Part shown: one piece after another, positions 13,151 through 26,400 of the stretch
Layout: each line of letters starts with the position of its first letter
How positions within the stretch are numbered: position 1 is the first letter of the stretch
Assembly (NCBI GenBank): GCA_012295275.1
Contig: CM022670.1
Coordinates: forward strand, 22,122,921 to 22,186,920
Source: Chrysomallon squamiferum
Taxonomy: Eukaryota; Mollusca; Gastropoda; Neomphalida; Peltospiridae
Direction of reading: 5' to 3'
DNA: 64,000 nucleotides
Position numbers and translations under genes: made by a program
The notes under the pieces: model-generated
Databases searched by the model: none
What the model was told of the DNA's origin: nothing
Seen by the model: the letters and a program-made list of their open reading frames with translations, nothing else

Positions 13151-14488
13151 TGGTGTATGGTATATGGAAAATAACTGTTTGCACATGTTTAATGATTTAT
13201 TATTTTTATTTAATCAAGTTCAAAGTTCTGATTGAAGTCTATTTTGGTGTTACAAACTTTTTAAATTATTTTATATATGTATATTATTTTTTTGTTGGTC
13301 TTTGAATAATTAAAAATCAGTGTCTGTTATTGGGAATTGAGGTTATGTTACATTTGTAAACAGTTGTTTGCTGTTTTTCATTTTAAAACAAATAATTGGT
13401 CATTTATTTATATTATTTTTTTTTAGAAGTTAACAAATAATTCTGACATTAGCATAATATAAAAAAAAAATATTCAAACTGATATATTGTGTGTATAACT
13501 TGAGCATTTTATTTACAAGTTGCAGTTGTTTTGTGGAAACACTAATCTTTTTCATGGACTGAATTTAAATTCCATTAAGGGACCAAATACATGTATAGAA
13601 TCAGTGCCATAGAAGTTGTTCTTTCACAACTGTATTCTGATGGGGAAATTTTTAGATTCAGGTATCAAACGTGTAGTTCCTAATATATTATAATTCTTCT
13701 TGGTTTTCGTGAAGTCTTTCTGAAAACAAGTTACTTTGGCACTGTGATTTATCATCATTTTACATGTGTGTTTTACATTTTACAGTCAGACATTGCTTTG
13801 TACTGATCTTTATTTCTAGTTTAACATTATTTATTGTACATTTTAATATTGATTGTTAGCATACAGTATGTTATTATTTCCCTTGTTCTATCTTTCTATG
13901 GTGTTTTAGTACCACCTTTCAAAACTTTCACTTTGTTCTTTCTTTCTTTGTTCTCAGAATAAGAATTTATTCAATTTGTTCATTTATGTATTTGTTAGAG
14001 GTGAAGACAGCAACAACAGGAAGATTAACACCATGAAAAGTATTTTACAACCCATAACTGTGTTTTAGTATTTTTAAATTAACATTGTAGTGTTATGACT
14101 ATCATTTTCTTCCAAAGCACTGATCATCCATCACATGACTCGTTCTTATTCTGTATATTTTATAAAATCATTTCACAAAAGATTTATTTTATCAGTGCTT
14201 TAGGAACATGTATGTTTTATTTTTTTTTTTAAAAGGAAAAAATAAATTTTAAGTATGAATTTGGAATAGAAAGGGTTGGATGTAACAAACAGAAGTGTAT
14301 TTGGTTCATGGTTGTTGCTGTTAAATGTTTCATTAGCATTAAAGTTCAACAAATACATTCCTTTATCTTTTCTTTGCTATAATTACATGTGAATTATCTT
14401 CAGCTAGTCTTAACATATCTTACAAGATGCCTCCAATACATTTATTTATGTCCTGTTGTTGGTGTTACTGTAATATAATATTATATTT

Positions 14489-14494
14489 AATAAA
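14489..14494 (+). terminator. Polyadenylation signal AATAAA for raver
   Basis: AATAAA with a downstream GT-rich stretch (tgtaatggtttg), positioned before the intergenic gap. It is the best 3' end candidate for the plus-strand raver transcript. Confidence 0.5.
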
Positions 14495-14520
14495 CAAATT
14501 TGAGAATTTGTAATGGTTTG

Positions 14521-17406
14521 CGATTTAACAGTTATCTTAGTTCTGCTTTAATCAAATTACAAAATATTTTCTTAAATTTTATTTACAAATTCATTGCTAC
14601 TAAACTATTCAACTAAAATCCTGTGATTACTGGATAGATCAGTGGTTCTCAAAAAGTTTTGGGATACTGCATCGTTGATTCCCTAATATCATCTCCATCT
14701 CCACATGTTCATTTTCATTTTTATTTACAGTGCACATTTAACAAAAAGATAGTTTGTTGTCCATAGAACCACAGCTACAGATGATTGTACATTTGATATA
14801 CCATAAAAATTGTATTAAATTTATTAAAATTACTGAATTCATCAGAAAACATTTAAAATTTGGTTTAGTTTCACTTAGTTACTTTTACCTTCCTTTTGCA
14901 ATAGTTATAAAAATATAGTTTTTAATATTCAAAAGTAATTTTTAAAAACGAACGATTACAGAGTAGATGCTAAATTTTAAATGTGGCATTTTTTCATACA
15001 TACATGACTGATCATCCATATGCCTAACAAGGTAACTGAAAGTTTAAAACCAAATAAACAAAAAAATAGAAGAACAATCATTATTATAATTTACTGAGTT
15101 GACTAACTTTTTATAATTAGTGTTATAATATTACTTAACATGCAGATACTGTCAACAATAAATCATAAATCAGTTTTCTGGATCTCAAAAATTAAAACAA
15201 ACTAGGCAAGTAAAATGGTTTATTAAATTAATACGATATTTTGGAGAAATTTGCATTAAAAACCTGATGTCAGTATTAATAAAATAACTTGGAAGTTGCA
15301 TTAAAATCTGAATTATATTGCCAGCAATGTACTTAAAATAATTTTCTGTATCCAGAAATTGGAAATTAAAATTTTAAAATCTCTTCTATTAATAAAATCT
15401 TGTCTTTTAACTGAAATTATTGATTAAGTTAGAGTATCTGTTTTAAGAATTACCAGGATTTGTTCATAAATTAAGTTTCTTTTTTTATTGACAAATGTAA
15501 GTGTTGGTAACCATTTAATTTCATTCTAGTAGAAATACATACTTTTAAAATTTAAAATAATTTGCTACGACTAAATAAAATTACAAAAAATAAGTAATAA
15601 TTTTTAAAATGTATTGTCTTCATAAAAACACATTAGATACTATGAATAAAGTTTACAATAACAATGAACAGAAACTAAATAGAAAACAATATTATGATAT
15701 ATCTTAAAAAAGTCAAAATGATTGTGTGAATCATGTATATAGTTTTAAGATGTATTGGAACATTAGGATTCGATAAAGATTATGTATTTAAATGTCACTT
15801 ATACAAACCTCTTCCACATAATGAAAAATAATATATGTAGTAATACATTCTTCAGAATCTTCCACATTAAACAGACTGTTTCCCCAATCTTCCATAAAGT
15901 TGACATGTAAATTTATCTTTAAAATGAGTGGTCAAAATTAAAGATAGATGGGATCTGTAATCCTTTAACATCTGACTTCTGAAGAAAATGCTGCTATGAA
16001 CAAAATTTGTCAATCTTTTTTTTTTCTTTTTTCTGATATATGATGACCTTACTTAAAGTTTTCAGAAGGAAGATTTTCAAGCATGAAAACAGAAGAGAGA
16101 AAAAACTACAATCTATAGATGTTTTACAAACATTTGTTTATTCTGACAGTCAAAGAATTAAAAAAAAAATTAATGAAGAACCTTGGGAAAAACATATCCA
16201 GTAATAATAACAATGTTATTAGTTAATTCTATTATACTATTGTCAAAAAAGATAAATGATGGTTCTTGAAGAACTGAATAAGAATATTCTATTGAAATTA
16301 TAAAATTCTAAATCATAAGTGAAAGAAGCCAAAAAAAAAAAAAAATGTATTAATGACACAGAACACATTTTTAACCTACATCCATACAAATGAAGAAGGA
16401 AATGTGCTGCCAACCCCAAACTGTTTTTTAAAAAGCTACAGTAAGGGACTGTTTACATTGATCTTGACTCGGAGAGTGGCAAAGTCTCCAAAGCCTTTGA
16501 AAAATTGGCCATGTAGCTTTGGCTGAGACAAGAAATGGCCCAGAAAGAAAGAGTTTTGATTCTGTTGGCCATTATACTTCAGCTCTAACTACACCTCAGT
16601 ATGCAGAGCAGAACTCAGTGTTTTACATCATCAACCTCTTCACAAAATCCTTCATTTCATCAACCCAGTAATAAATTTCACTATTTAAAGGTAATAATTT
16701 CTTCATCCTTTTCCTTCATTACTCACTGTTAGCATGATTCATCTCACCTTCGTGTTTGGTTGTTTCCTTCTCGGTCCTATTTACCTGTTTTACCCCTAGA
16801 CATTTACTGACCTCTTGGATAATGCCCACCACCATTTTGTTGACTTCTGATGTAAAGTGTTAATGGTACAAGCAAAAATGAACCTGTTACATTCACATTA
16901 CAATCATTTACCGACTGCTTTTTCTTACAAACTTTTTAAACAAAAATTTAAATACATATACCCTATCCACAAAAGCATAAAACTTATTTGTCTGAATTAA
17001 AGTGCATCCATTATTTTAAGGTAGTTTATATTTTTTAAAACTTGAAACTAAATATTTGTTGTTCTTTGAACTGTCAGTGCACAATCTAGCCTGCTGAATT
17101 CAACTTGGAGCATTGTCCAGTTTACACTGTCAGCAAATCAAATGAAACAGTTGCATTCTTTTTCTAAATATCTATTCCATTTCAATTCTTTTTTAATTAA
17201 ACAAACAGTTATTTCTAATAAGAAAAATTATATACTTGTTGAATAAGTAACATACTAAACAAACATACCACATAGGAACAATAATTGTTCAGTTTTAATC
17301 ATTGCACTTGCTAAATATATTTAAAGCTATATACTTTAATATGGATAGAAATGTATGCTTGTTTTATTGGGGGAGGTTTGTTTAATTATTATTAAGTCTT
17401 GGAATC
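14521..17406. other. Tail-to-tail intergenic region, raver / membrane protein gene
   Basis: No coding pattern on either strand. The part 16430-16900 has higher complexity than its surroundings and may belong to the 3' UTR of the minus-strand gene. Minus-strand AATAAA candidates (TTTATT on the plus strand) are at 17363-17368, only about 40 nt past the stop, and at 16137-16142. I cannot decide which is used. Confidence 0.5.
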
Positions 17407-20400
17407 CTAAATATGAATAGTTTTGTAACGGTGAGTGGATTCTGTTCCGCTGGTTGTTTCTTCATCCTAAAAATGTACAACAATGGTTATCAAATTGTCT
17501 TGTTGTAAATAACATTTCAGTAAGTTGTAAATAACATTTCAGTAAAATGTAAAATTAATTTTAAATTTTACTTTGGTGATTTGAATAAATGGTCTAAAAA
17601 CACATATAATTACAATATTGCATATATAATATTTTGATAAATTGCATATTTTGATTACTTCTGGTGTCAGGAAAAAAGAAAGAAATCAAGGCTATTTGAT
17701 TAAGAAGCAATTATCCATTTTCAAAATTTGTATTGGTAACAGTTATTAGTAGAATTTCTTTAGGAGCATAAATATTTAAATGATTAATAAGAGGCCACAT
17801 ATGACAGTATAATTACACGTGAATTTTATTTCACATATTTTTGCTTGAAGAATTTTACTCTATAATGCAGAAGGTCTTTCCTTTATTATGTATTTATTTA
17901 TTTACTTGTTTATTTTTTTTAAATTATTATTTTCTCAATAAAGTAGCTACAATAATTCTTTGACTATATATTATGATACTGGTATCTAAAAAGATAATGC
18001 ATATGCAGTGACCTTACATTATAATAGCATTAGTTGCAGTCTGCAAATAAAGTCTAATAAATGTGGTTTTTTATCTTGTATTTTATAAATAACTTGTTTT
18101 AGCACATAATTTGAAAACAAGATAACTGTCTTTTGCACAAATTGCCTTGAAATATTTTTCTTAATCATACAATTTATGAAATGTAATAGATTTTTCTGAC
18201 AGCACTAAAAGGAATTTCTACAGCCAGTCTTCAAATTACTGATGACATCTTGAGTACAGAAAAATTATAGTCCCTGCATATTTTGTAACAGTACTATTTT
18301 ATTAATATTAATTGTTGATAGGAAAAGAAAAACTGAAAACAGTTAGCTACTGAAATTTTGTCCGTGGACAATCTATCGTGTGGACATACTGACCACCTTG
18401 ATGGACATTACAAGGGAATCCTATAAAACAGAAAATAAATGCTGAAATATTGGTATGACATTTCATTACCACGTTATACTTTGATAGTTTTGTTATTTTT
18501 CTGTGTTGTACAAATCTGTGGATTATTTTTCTTATTTACCTTTGGTTTCCTTTCTTCCTTGAAGCTCCTCTTTAAAGAAGAGGTAAAACTTTTTGTATCT
18601 GATGTAGTGGGTTTCAAAGATCTGCTGTCTGATTTAAGACTTCTGTCCTAAACAGTAAAACAAAAAATATTACTAAAAAAAAATATTTTAAACATAATTC
18701 AAATTCATCTAAAAAGTGATTTATGTAAAACATCATAATATAATTATAGGATAATTATAGGATTTACTGTTATGTTTTATTTCAGACTGCTCTGTAATCA
18801 GATGTATATTTATATATATTTTGTCTAGAATGGTGTTTCACAAACTTTTCATTACCAAGGACCCAGTTTATTTAAATGATTTTTCCCAGTAAAGTATCAT
18901 TATCTTTATCATTGTTATTCTGAATATTTATATAATACACACAGGAGCAAATTGAAATTTTGAACTTGGGTACACATGGCCTACAAAACACCAAAAGTTT
19001 CTGTTTGAGGAAATTGGTACATGATTAAATATTACAAAGTTGTAACTTTATAAGCTATGTCATGACTTTGGTAATAGCAGAAAAAAAACCCCAAAACTTT
19101 GCTGCAAAACGTAATATGACATATAACATACCTTAGTATGTTCTGTCACAGGACTGGATTTTTTTTTTGGAGACCTTGCATCACTAGATCTTCCAGAACC
19201 CTTGAAAATTAATTGAAATTATTGAAGTTAATTAAACACTAATTTTAAAAAATCAAGTACAAATTTTCACTGACTTTTTCAACAATTTTGTAAATATTGA
19301 TGAAATGGTGATTAAAGTTAACAGCATTGCAGGTTGTACAACTATCTGACATTTGCTTGAAGTTTATTTGACAGAGAATGGCAACTGCAACATACATTTG
19401 TAATAATGTTATTATTCCTCATGCTTAATATGTGTCAGAGGAGTCAATATTACACTAAAATGTGGCTTTAGGAAAATAAAAAGGTAAGGATTCTGCTCTG
19501 TGGTTGAATAGCTGCAGTAAGTAGCAACATATCTGCAAGAGCTACTTTGTTATCTAGTGGCTACAAGTGTGCTGCACATTCCAGATGCATGTTCATGATG
19601 TCCTTAACTTACTGAGATCAGAATTCTGAAATATTGTTATCTTATAGAGCCATATCAAAAAGAAACTTGGTTTACGGACTTTGCTAGACACTGGAATTAA
19701 TTCATTTATATCTAATAAGTCGAAATAAATTGATCTGAAACAATTTCATATGCAATAACTCAAAATAATTATATACACGAATGCAGACATGTTCTGATGA
19801 ACTGCTATTTATTTTCTGACTGCTTGTTCTGTAATTATTTTGTAATGCTAACTTTTATATTTATGTTCTAAATCATAGTTAGTTAAATTGTATATGAAAA
19901 AACCAAACAAATCACACATTAAGAGGCACATCAAAGATTTAATGCTATTCAATGAGTAAAGACTAAAACACTCTGTGTTTGTAAAATCAAGAGAATTTAC
20001 TTTTAACAATTTGTTTAAATATAACAATGCATGTTTTTGTGTATTTTTAAATCTTGTAGAAAAAAAAAAGAAGAAAAAAGAAAAAGGTTTTTTAAATTAC
20101 CGTTTGTTCGGACAGTTCAGTAAATGTTTGATCTACGGTTGGATGTTGCTTCAAAACAAGAAGAATAACATTTATTCGATTTTTTTTAAATGTATTATTA
20201 TTTTTATTATTATTATTTTACATGCTGTTAACTTGAACAGTTCTTGTAAACAAATAAATAAAAAATGTATATATTCTACAATTTAAATACGTTTATAGTA
20301 TTATTATAGTGATCTGGAACAGACATAATTAGTGTCTCTTATTATTATTAATAATAATTTATTTATTTATTTTTAATTTAATGGAAAATAAGATATTAAC

Positions 20401-23400
20401 ATGATGGTGGAATTAAATTTCTGGAGATAACAATTTCCCTGAATTTTGGGGGGTTATTTTTCAATGTAATATGTACCTGTTGTCAATATCCAATCCCTTT
20501 AATATGTTTTAGATTATTGCCTAATCTAAAAACAATTTATGCTAAAACCATAACCCTTTCCTTTTTCTGTCATTTTACACAGAAAGATGAAGTATAACAT
20601 TCACTGATTAATATTATTATGACAGTTTATTCAGACTAAAGTTGTTCTTGATTTTTAACATTTGTTTGCCATAATAAAAGATAAATGTTATCCTATATGC
20701 TTCCTTAGGCATTTCTAGTTTGATTTCTATACTTTATCAGTACTGAAAACTGATTTAAATAAAACAATAATTTGCAAAAATACAAAAGTTCTTAAAGCAT
20801 TTTAAATGCAACATATAACAGGACTTTGATAAACACTACTACTTTACCTCACCGGTTGAAACTTCAAGTTTGATAAAAACCATAGAAATGATCCATGAAA
20901 CTGCAAATGCAACTATTAACCCGTAGCATACTAAATCCAGAGTTCCCCTGTGGCCTGTACGAGCGTTATGAAGAGCTGAGGACTGCACCATAATTACACT
21001 CAATGTTGACAAAATCTGCAAATATATCATTATAAAAATATTTAAAAATAATAACAGTAAAAAAATATATAAATAAATAAATAAAGTTTATGTTTTTATA
21101 ATGGGTCTATTCTTAGATTGTAAATATTAGATCATTAAATAGTTTATCTGTATAAAAACATTTTTTTTTTTTTCTTTTTTAAATAAAATTTGTAACATAA
21201 ATTAAATAAACATATCTATACTAGTGACACTTAAAAAGAAAACTGAAATTTCAGATTTCAAATAAGTGATTACAGAATTTATAAGTTTAACCCTCATTTT
21301 AAAAACCAATACATTTTATATGACCAAACACTTCAATCTGTTTTCTAATATGGAAATTTAACAATAAAGTTCTTTTCTGAAAAATGTCTCCAAATATGTA
21401 AATATCATTGTTTTTTTTTGTTTTTTTTTTTTTAATATGGCAACACTGTTGAACGTGTTAAATAATAATCATTAGTTTAAATAAAAAGATGGAAATATAA
21501 TTAACTTTATCAGAAATAAATAAAAATAAAACAAAGAATGTCAGGTATTTGTATTTAATTAATAGTGTGTTTGAAGACAAACCTCAAGAACAAAATTGTT
21601 ATTAACAAGTGGGTGTATCCTCACCCAATGACAGTTCCTGAAAATAAGTAAATAAATTAAACAATTTTTATACATTACCTATTATTAAAAAAGAAAAATT
21701 ATTTATTATTTATTTTACTGTGCCTGTATTAATTAAAATTCTCAAAAATGTGTAACAAAATACTCTATTATTGGATATAAACTGAATATTTATACAAAGT
21801 AAGGCACATTTTAAAATTAACAATTGAAAATTATGTTAAATTAAACATAATGTATAACATTTTCTGCTGACTGATTGGTAAATGCTAATGTTATTTTCTG
21901 GTTTTACTTTGAATTAAGATCTCTTTGTTTATTTATAAATAACACCAAATATGTGGATAAATATATTTAGTGAATAAAAAATGGCTAAAATCTAAATGTA
22001 TGTGTATATATGTGTGAGTGTGTGTATGTGTGATCAAAAAAATATATATATATATTTTATTATATTTAACTTACTTGTATGGTCTTGTGGCAATTAAAGC
22101 CAAGACATAGATGAGTGATATAACAAGCAGACTATAAGCCTGTACAAATGGACTGAAGAGAATATCAAGTTAATTTTATAAATATAAGAATACACAAGAT
22201 GCAAACAAATTGATGGGGTTTTTTAGGGGTTTTTTTTTTGCTTCATTTATATCAACAACAAAACAAAAAAAGCACCAAAAACTCCCCCACTAAAACCCCC
22301 CAAAAAAAACAACAACAACAAATAACAACACAAAAAAAAAACAGCATCAGTTTAAAATCAGACACAAATATTATTAATGGTCTGTAAAGCTTAATCTGTT
22401 CCTTTATGGTAAAACAAACTAAAGAAAACAAAATAATAAAATAATATTTATGTTTACTGGACAAAATGTTTTAATTTTTTGACTGATCAATAAATATGAA
22501 AAATAAAATCTAAGAAACAAAATGCTTACTCAGTTAGAAGTGTATCAGTAACAATAATACTGATAATCTTACGAAGAAGAATTAAAACGTCCCAAAAACA
22601 GAAATTGTTGTTATAGGAATCATAGATATATCTGAATGGAAAGAGAATAAATAAGTATCACTTGGGTGAAAAAATTACATTTAGTATTATTGTTTCTTTA
22701 TTTGAAAAACTCCCAAAACACATGAAAATACTTAAACCATTTCTGCATTAAAAATTTGGGAAAGATAAAGATTTTAATAACATGACAGCAAATGTTTCAG
22801 TATTTGTAACTGATAGACAGCACCTACCCATACTTCAATGAATCTTTTTCCAGAAGATCCCATTTATGCTCTCTTAATGTGAAAAACAATAATCCCAGTG
22901 GAAATGGTACAAGAAACATCAAAGTAAATATTGCCAAAATAAACTGCAATGTCTAAAAACAGAAATTAAAATTAAACATTATATTATACTTTTAACACTT
23001 TTTTTACAACTAAATCATTTCATAACAAATTATATAGGGAATAAAGTAAATTCAATGATAATTTTGTAAGACTAGACCCAGATTTATTATTATTATTATT
23101 TAATTGTTACTTTGTTCTTAAAAACCATCATCACTGAGCAACCCTAATGTCCCATTGTTGGGCAAAAGACACAGCATGTTGTTTTAACATTTTCCTGTAT
23201 CCCTCTTTTCTAGTCTTCTCAATAATAGTTTCATGGTAAATATATTGAGATCTTTCTTATTTTTCTTCTTATAATATCACAGACTTTCTGTTCTCTTCTC
23301 TCCTACCAATTCTCTAGAGTTTGTTTCTTCCCCTGTCTGCACACTGAAATCTACTATTACTGAGTAGTGAGAGAGTTTCTCCCATAATAGATTCATGTCA

Positions 23401-26400
23401 CATCTATTTCTTCTTCTGAGTTTGGGTTTGGTTGAATTATCATCAGTTTGTAGTGTGCTTTCTTACTGGTAGGGTCAGTTCACTTCTTAGTAGTATTCTG
23501 ACACTGCATGTTACTGTCATTAGTATGTTAAAAAAGTTCCCTTTATGTTTTTTGGCAGCTCATTTTGATCCAGATATTCTGAGCACTCCATGTCATAAAA
23601 ATGTTCAAAGCTGCTAGGAACTTTGGGGCCTTGGCTTTGTAATTCTTGCCTAGCTTTCCAAACTAGACTGTGAAGCTAGGAAGGGATTAATATAAAACTA
23701 TTTTATTAGCCAAACAACACATCAGTCAGAACAGGTTCAGTCAAAAAGAACCCCTCAGTTTTGATAAATTTTTAGATGTTGGTATTAAAAATTGAATAAA
23801 CAAACACAAATAAGCTCACCTGAAACATAAAATCTTCACAATCCACAGATAGGTCGTACAAAAAGCAAGTATTTAACACTGTATCTTGTGATGCCAAAGC
23901 CTGGAAAATAATTAGGATTCTAATTCATCTCTTTTAATATTAAACATTATTTAATTTGTGCTTAGATCAGTAACAAAATAAAGTTGGTAAGATGACTGTA
24001 ATGCTGTCATAAAATAATATTACAAAATATTTATGGCTTTAATAACACTGCAGTAAAAGTGTATTTCCTAAAGCCATTCTTTTACATCACAAAGCACTGT
24101 AGGAGATTATTACATTTATTACAACCATTTATGTGCACACACACACATACATACACACACATATACACATATCTACTGAAAATTTACTTACAAAGTAATA
24201 TACACTGTAGGTAATATATTAAATGTCTAATAAACTTATTGATCAGGAAATCAAAATTTCAACTGAAAACCTTTCCAAAGTATTCTGTGCATGAGAAGCT
24301 GTGTGCAGCTGCTATACACAGAGGCATGTAGTAAGAGATGAGAATGAAGTAGACCACATGTCCAATTCTTGATCCTTTCTGACTGGCCTCAAGTTTCACT
24401 GAATCAAGACCCAGTTCCTGAGTTATTGTTTTCTGAAGAAACAAATATGAGGTAAGTGGAAAATTTTGTCAATAATTAATTATTAAAATAATTTAATTTA
24501 TAAAAAAAAAAAAAAAAAAAGTATATTAATACATTTTGCTTGTAACATTAATATGAACTAACATTAAATGTAAATAAAAAGTACATTATAGTGTATGCTC
24601 CTTAATAAGTGTTAATTTAAATGCTAACATTTTTTTATTTTTATTTTACAGAGATATTTATAAAAAAAAAATAATTATAAAAAGATTTATATAGATTTTC
24701 AAAAGAAATAAAAAAAAATAATAATAAAAATTAAAATGAGAAAACATGTAATATAAATATATTTTTATCATTTCTAAGTTGGAATAAATTTAAAATTTTG
24801 TTATTTTAGAAAATCTTTTTGGCCTACCTTTTGAAAATTCAAACATATCCCTAAAATTAATGCTGTTGTTGGAATAAGAATTGTTGTAAACCATTCAAGA
24901 TAATGATGATATATACTCCCACTAAGAGTGCAATCTGTCAAATAACAAAATCTGTTTTATTTTGTAAATTGAAAAAAAAAATAAAAAAAAGTCCTAATCT
25001 ATTTGATAATAGGCTGTCTAAGAATCAACATAATGTATACATACATACTGCATCATAACAAAGACATACAGATGAAAATGTATTAATGGTGTAATTTTAC
25101 CCTAATAAAATACTTTCAAATTAAGTAATAACTATTCATTTTAGAACATATTAACTATGTATTTAATTTTTATTATTATTCTTTTTTTTTTAATGTGCTC
25201 CTCTGATCTGTTCAGCATTGTTTATGCAGATTACAATGACCTGCACATCTATGAATTTGGACTCTCCAACATATGAACCATGTTTCACCATACATACTGT
25301 ACTGCTATGTTTTTTTTATTACTTGTGAATATTGTTCTATAGCTATATTAATTTCATCCATTTACAACAATCAGTGGATTAATTTTAACACATAATTTGT
25401 GCCCAACATGAGATTACCTAAACTGAACATATCGGTGTTGAAGGTACCCAGCTTTGAAATTTCACCCACAAAAACAAGGGCTTCTGACCAATGAACTTTA
25501 ATATGGAAAGACAGGAGGATAAACTGAATAAAATCCATCATAATCTTGAACTGAAACACAGATTTGAAAGCATACTGTATTTAAAATAATGTGCATTTGT
25601 ATTAAAATGGAGGTTAATAGATAACAAGTTAGACTATTAAAATAATAATTAAAAAAAAAAGTAATTAAAAGAATTAAAATTTTTATTATTGGTAAAACCA
25701 AAATAAAACAAACACCAATACAATTTTTTTTTAACATTAAAAAGAAATACATTTTTTTTTTTTATATTATCCAATTTATATATTAATTTGAAAACAATAC
25801 ACTTAAAAACTGTCTTTTTTTTCCATAGATAATACTTCATCTGACTGAAATAACCGTTTTCAGCCCAGTAATTTAATATAGTAATAATGCAGTATTTTTA
25901 TTTATCATGCTAATCTGTTTTCATGAAAACTGAAGTCCAAAACTATTGTTTTTTGTTTCATCAAAGTGAAGTTCATGTTATGATGACTTGGATTCAGCTC
26001 ACAGAAATGTTGTCTTCACATATGGAGCTCTTCCTCCATTTGTTTTTAATGTCTTCTCCAACATCATGATCATACAAGAAAAGTACAGTTGCAAACTAAA
26101 AACTGTTAATATGCACGGAGGTGTCATTAAACATTTATTTATTCATTCAATTTACCTTTGTATATATAGATCTGATGAAACTGTTATAAAACAAAGTTGA
26201 ACCTATCATTACTCCAAAGATTAAAAATCCAGTTAATGACCAGGGAAATATAGGACATTTTGAGCAGAAGTTTCCAACAAGATGATGATCTGAAATAAGA
26301 GCAGCAGGATTTAAACATTTTACAATTCTGATTTTTTATATCTAAGTTATTCGATACAGATATCATTAATGCAGTAATGACAGACATTTAAGATCACTCA

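Larger units (their letters stand above)
12499..14520 (+). other. RAVER1: Raver 3' UTR (inferred extent)
   Basis: AT-rich, non-coding sequence after the raver stop. It contains an AU-rich element, (ATTT)5, at 13131-13150 and a canonical AATAAA at 14489-14494 followed by T/G-rich sequence (tttgagaatttgtaatggtttg). I infer cleavage near 14510-14520, giving a 3' UTR of about 2 kb. An earlier AATAAA near 14240 is an alternative. Confidence 0.5.
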
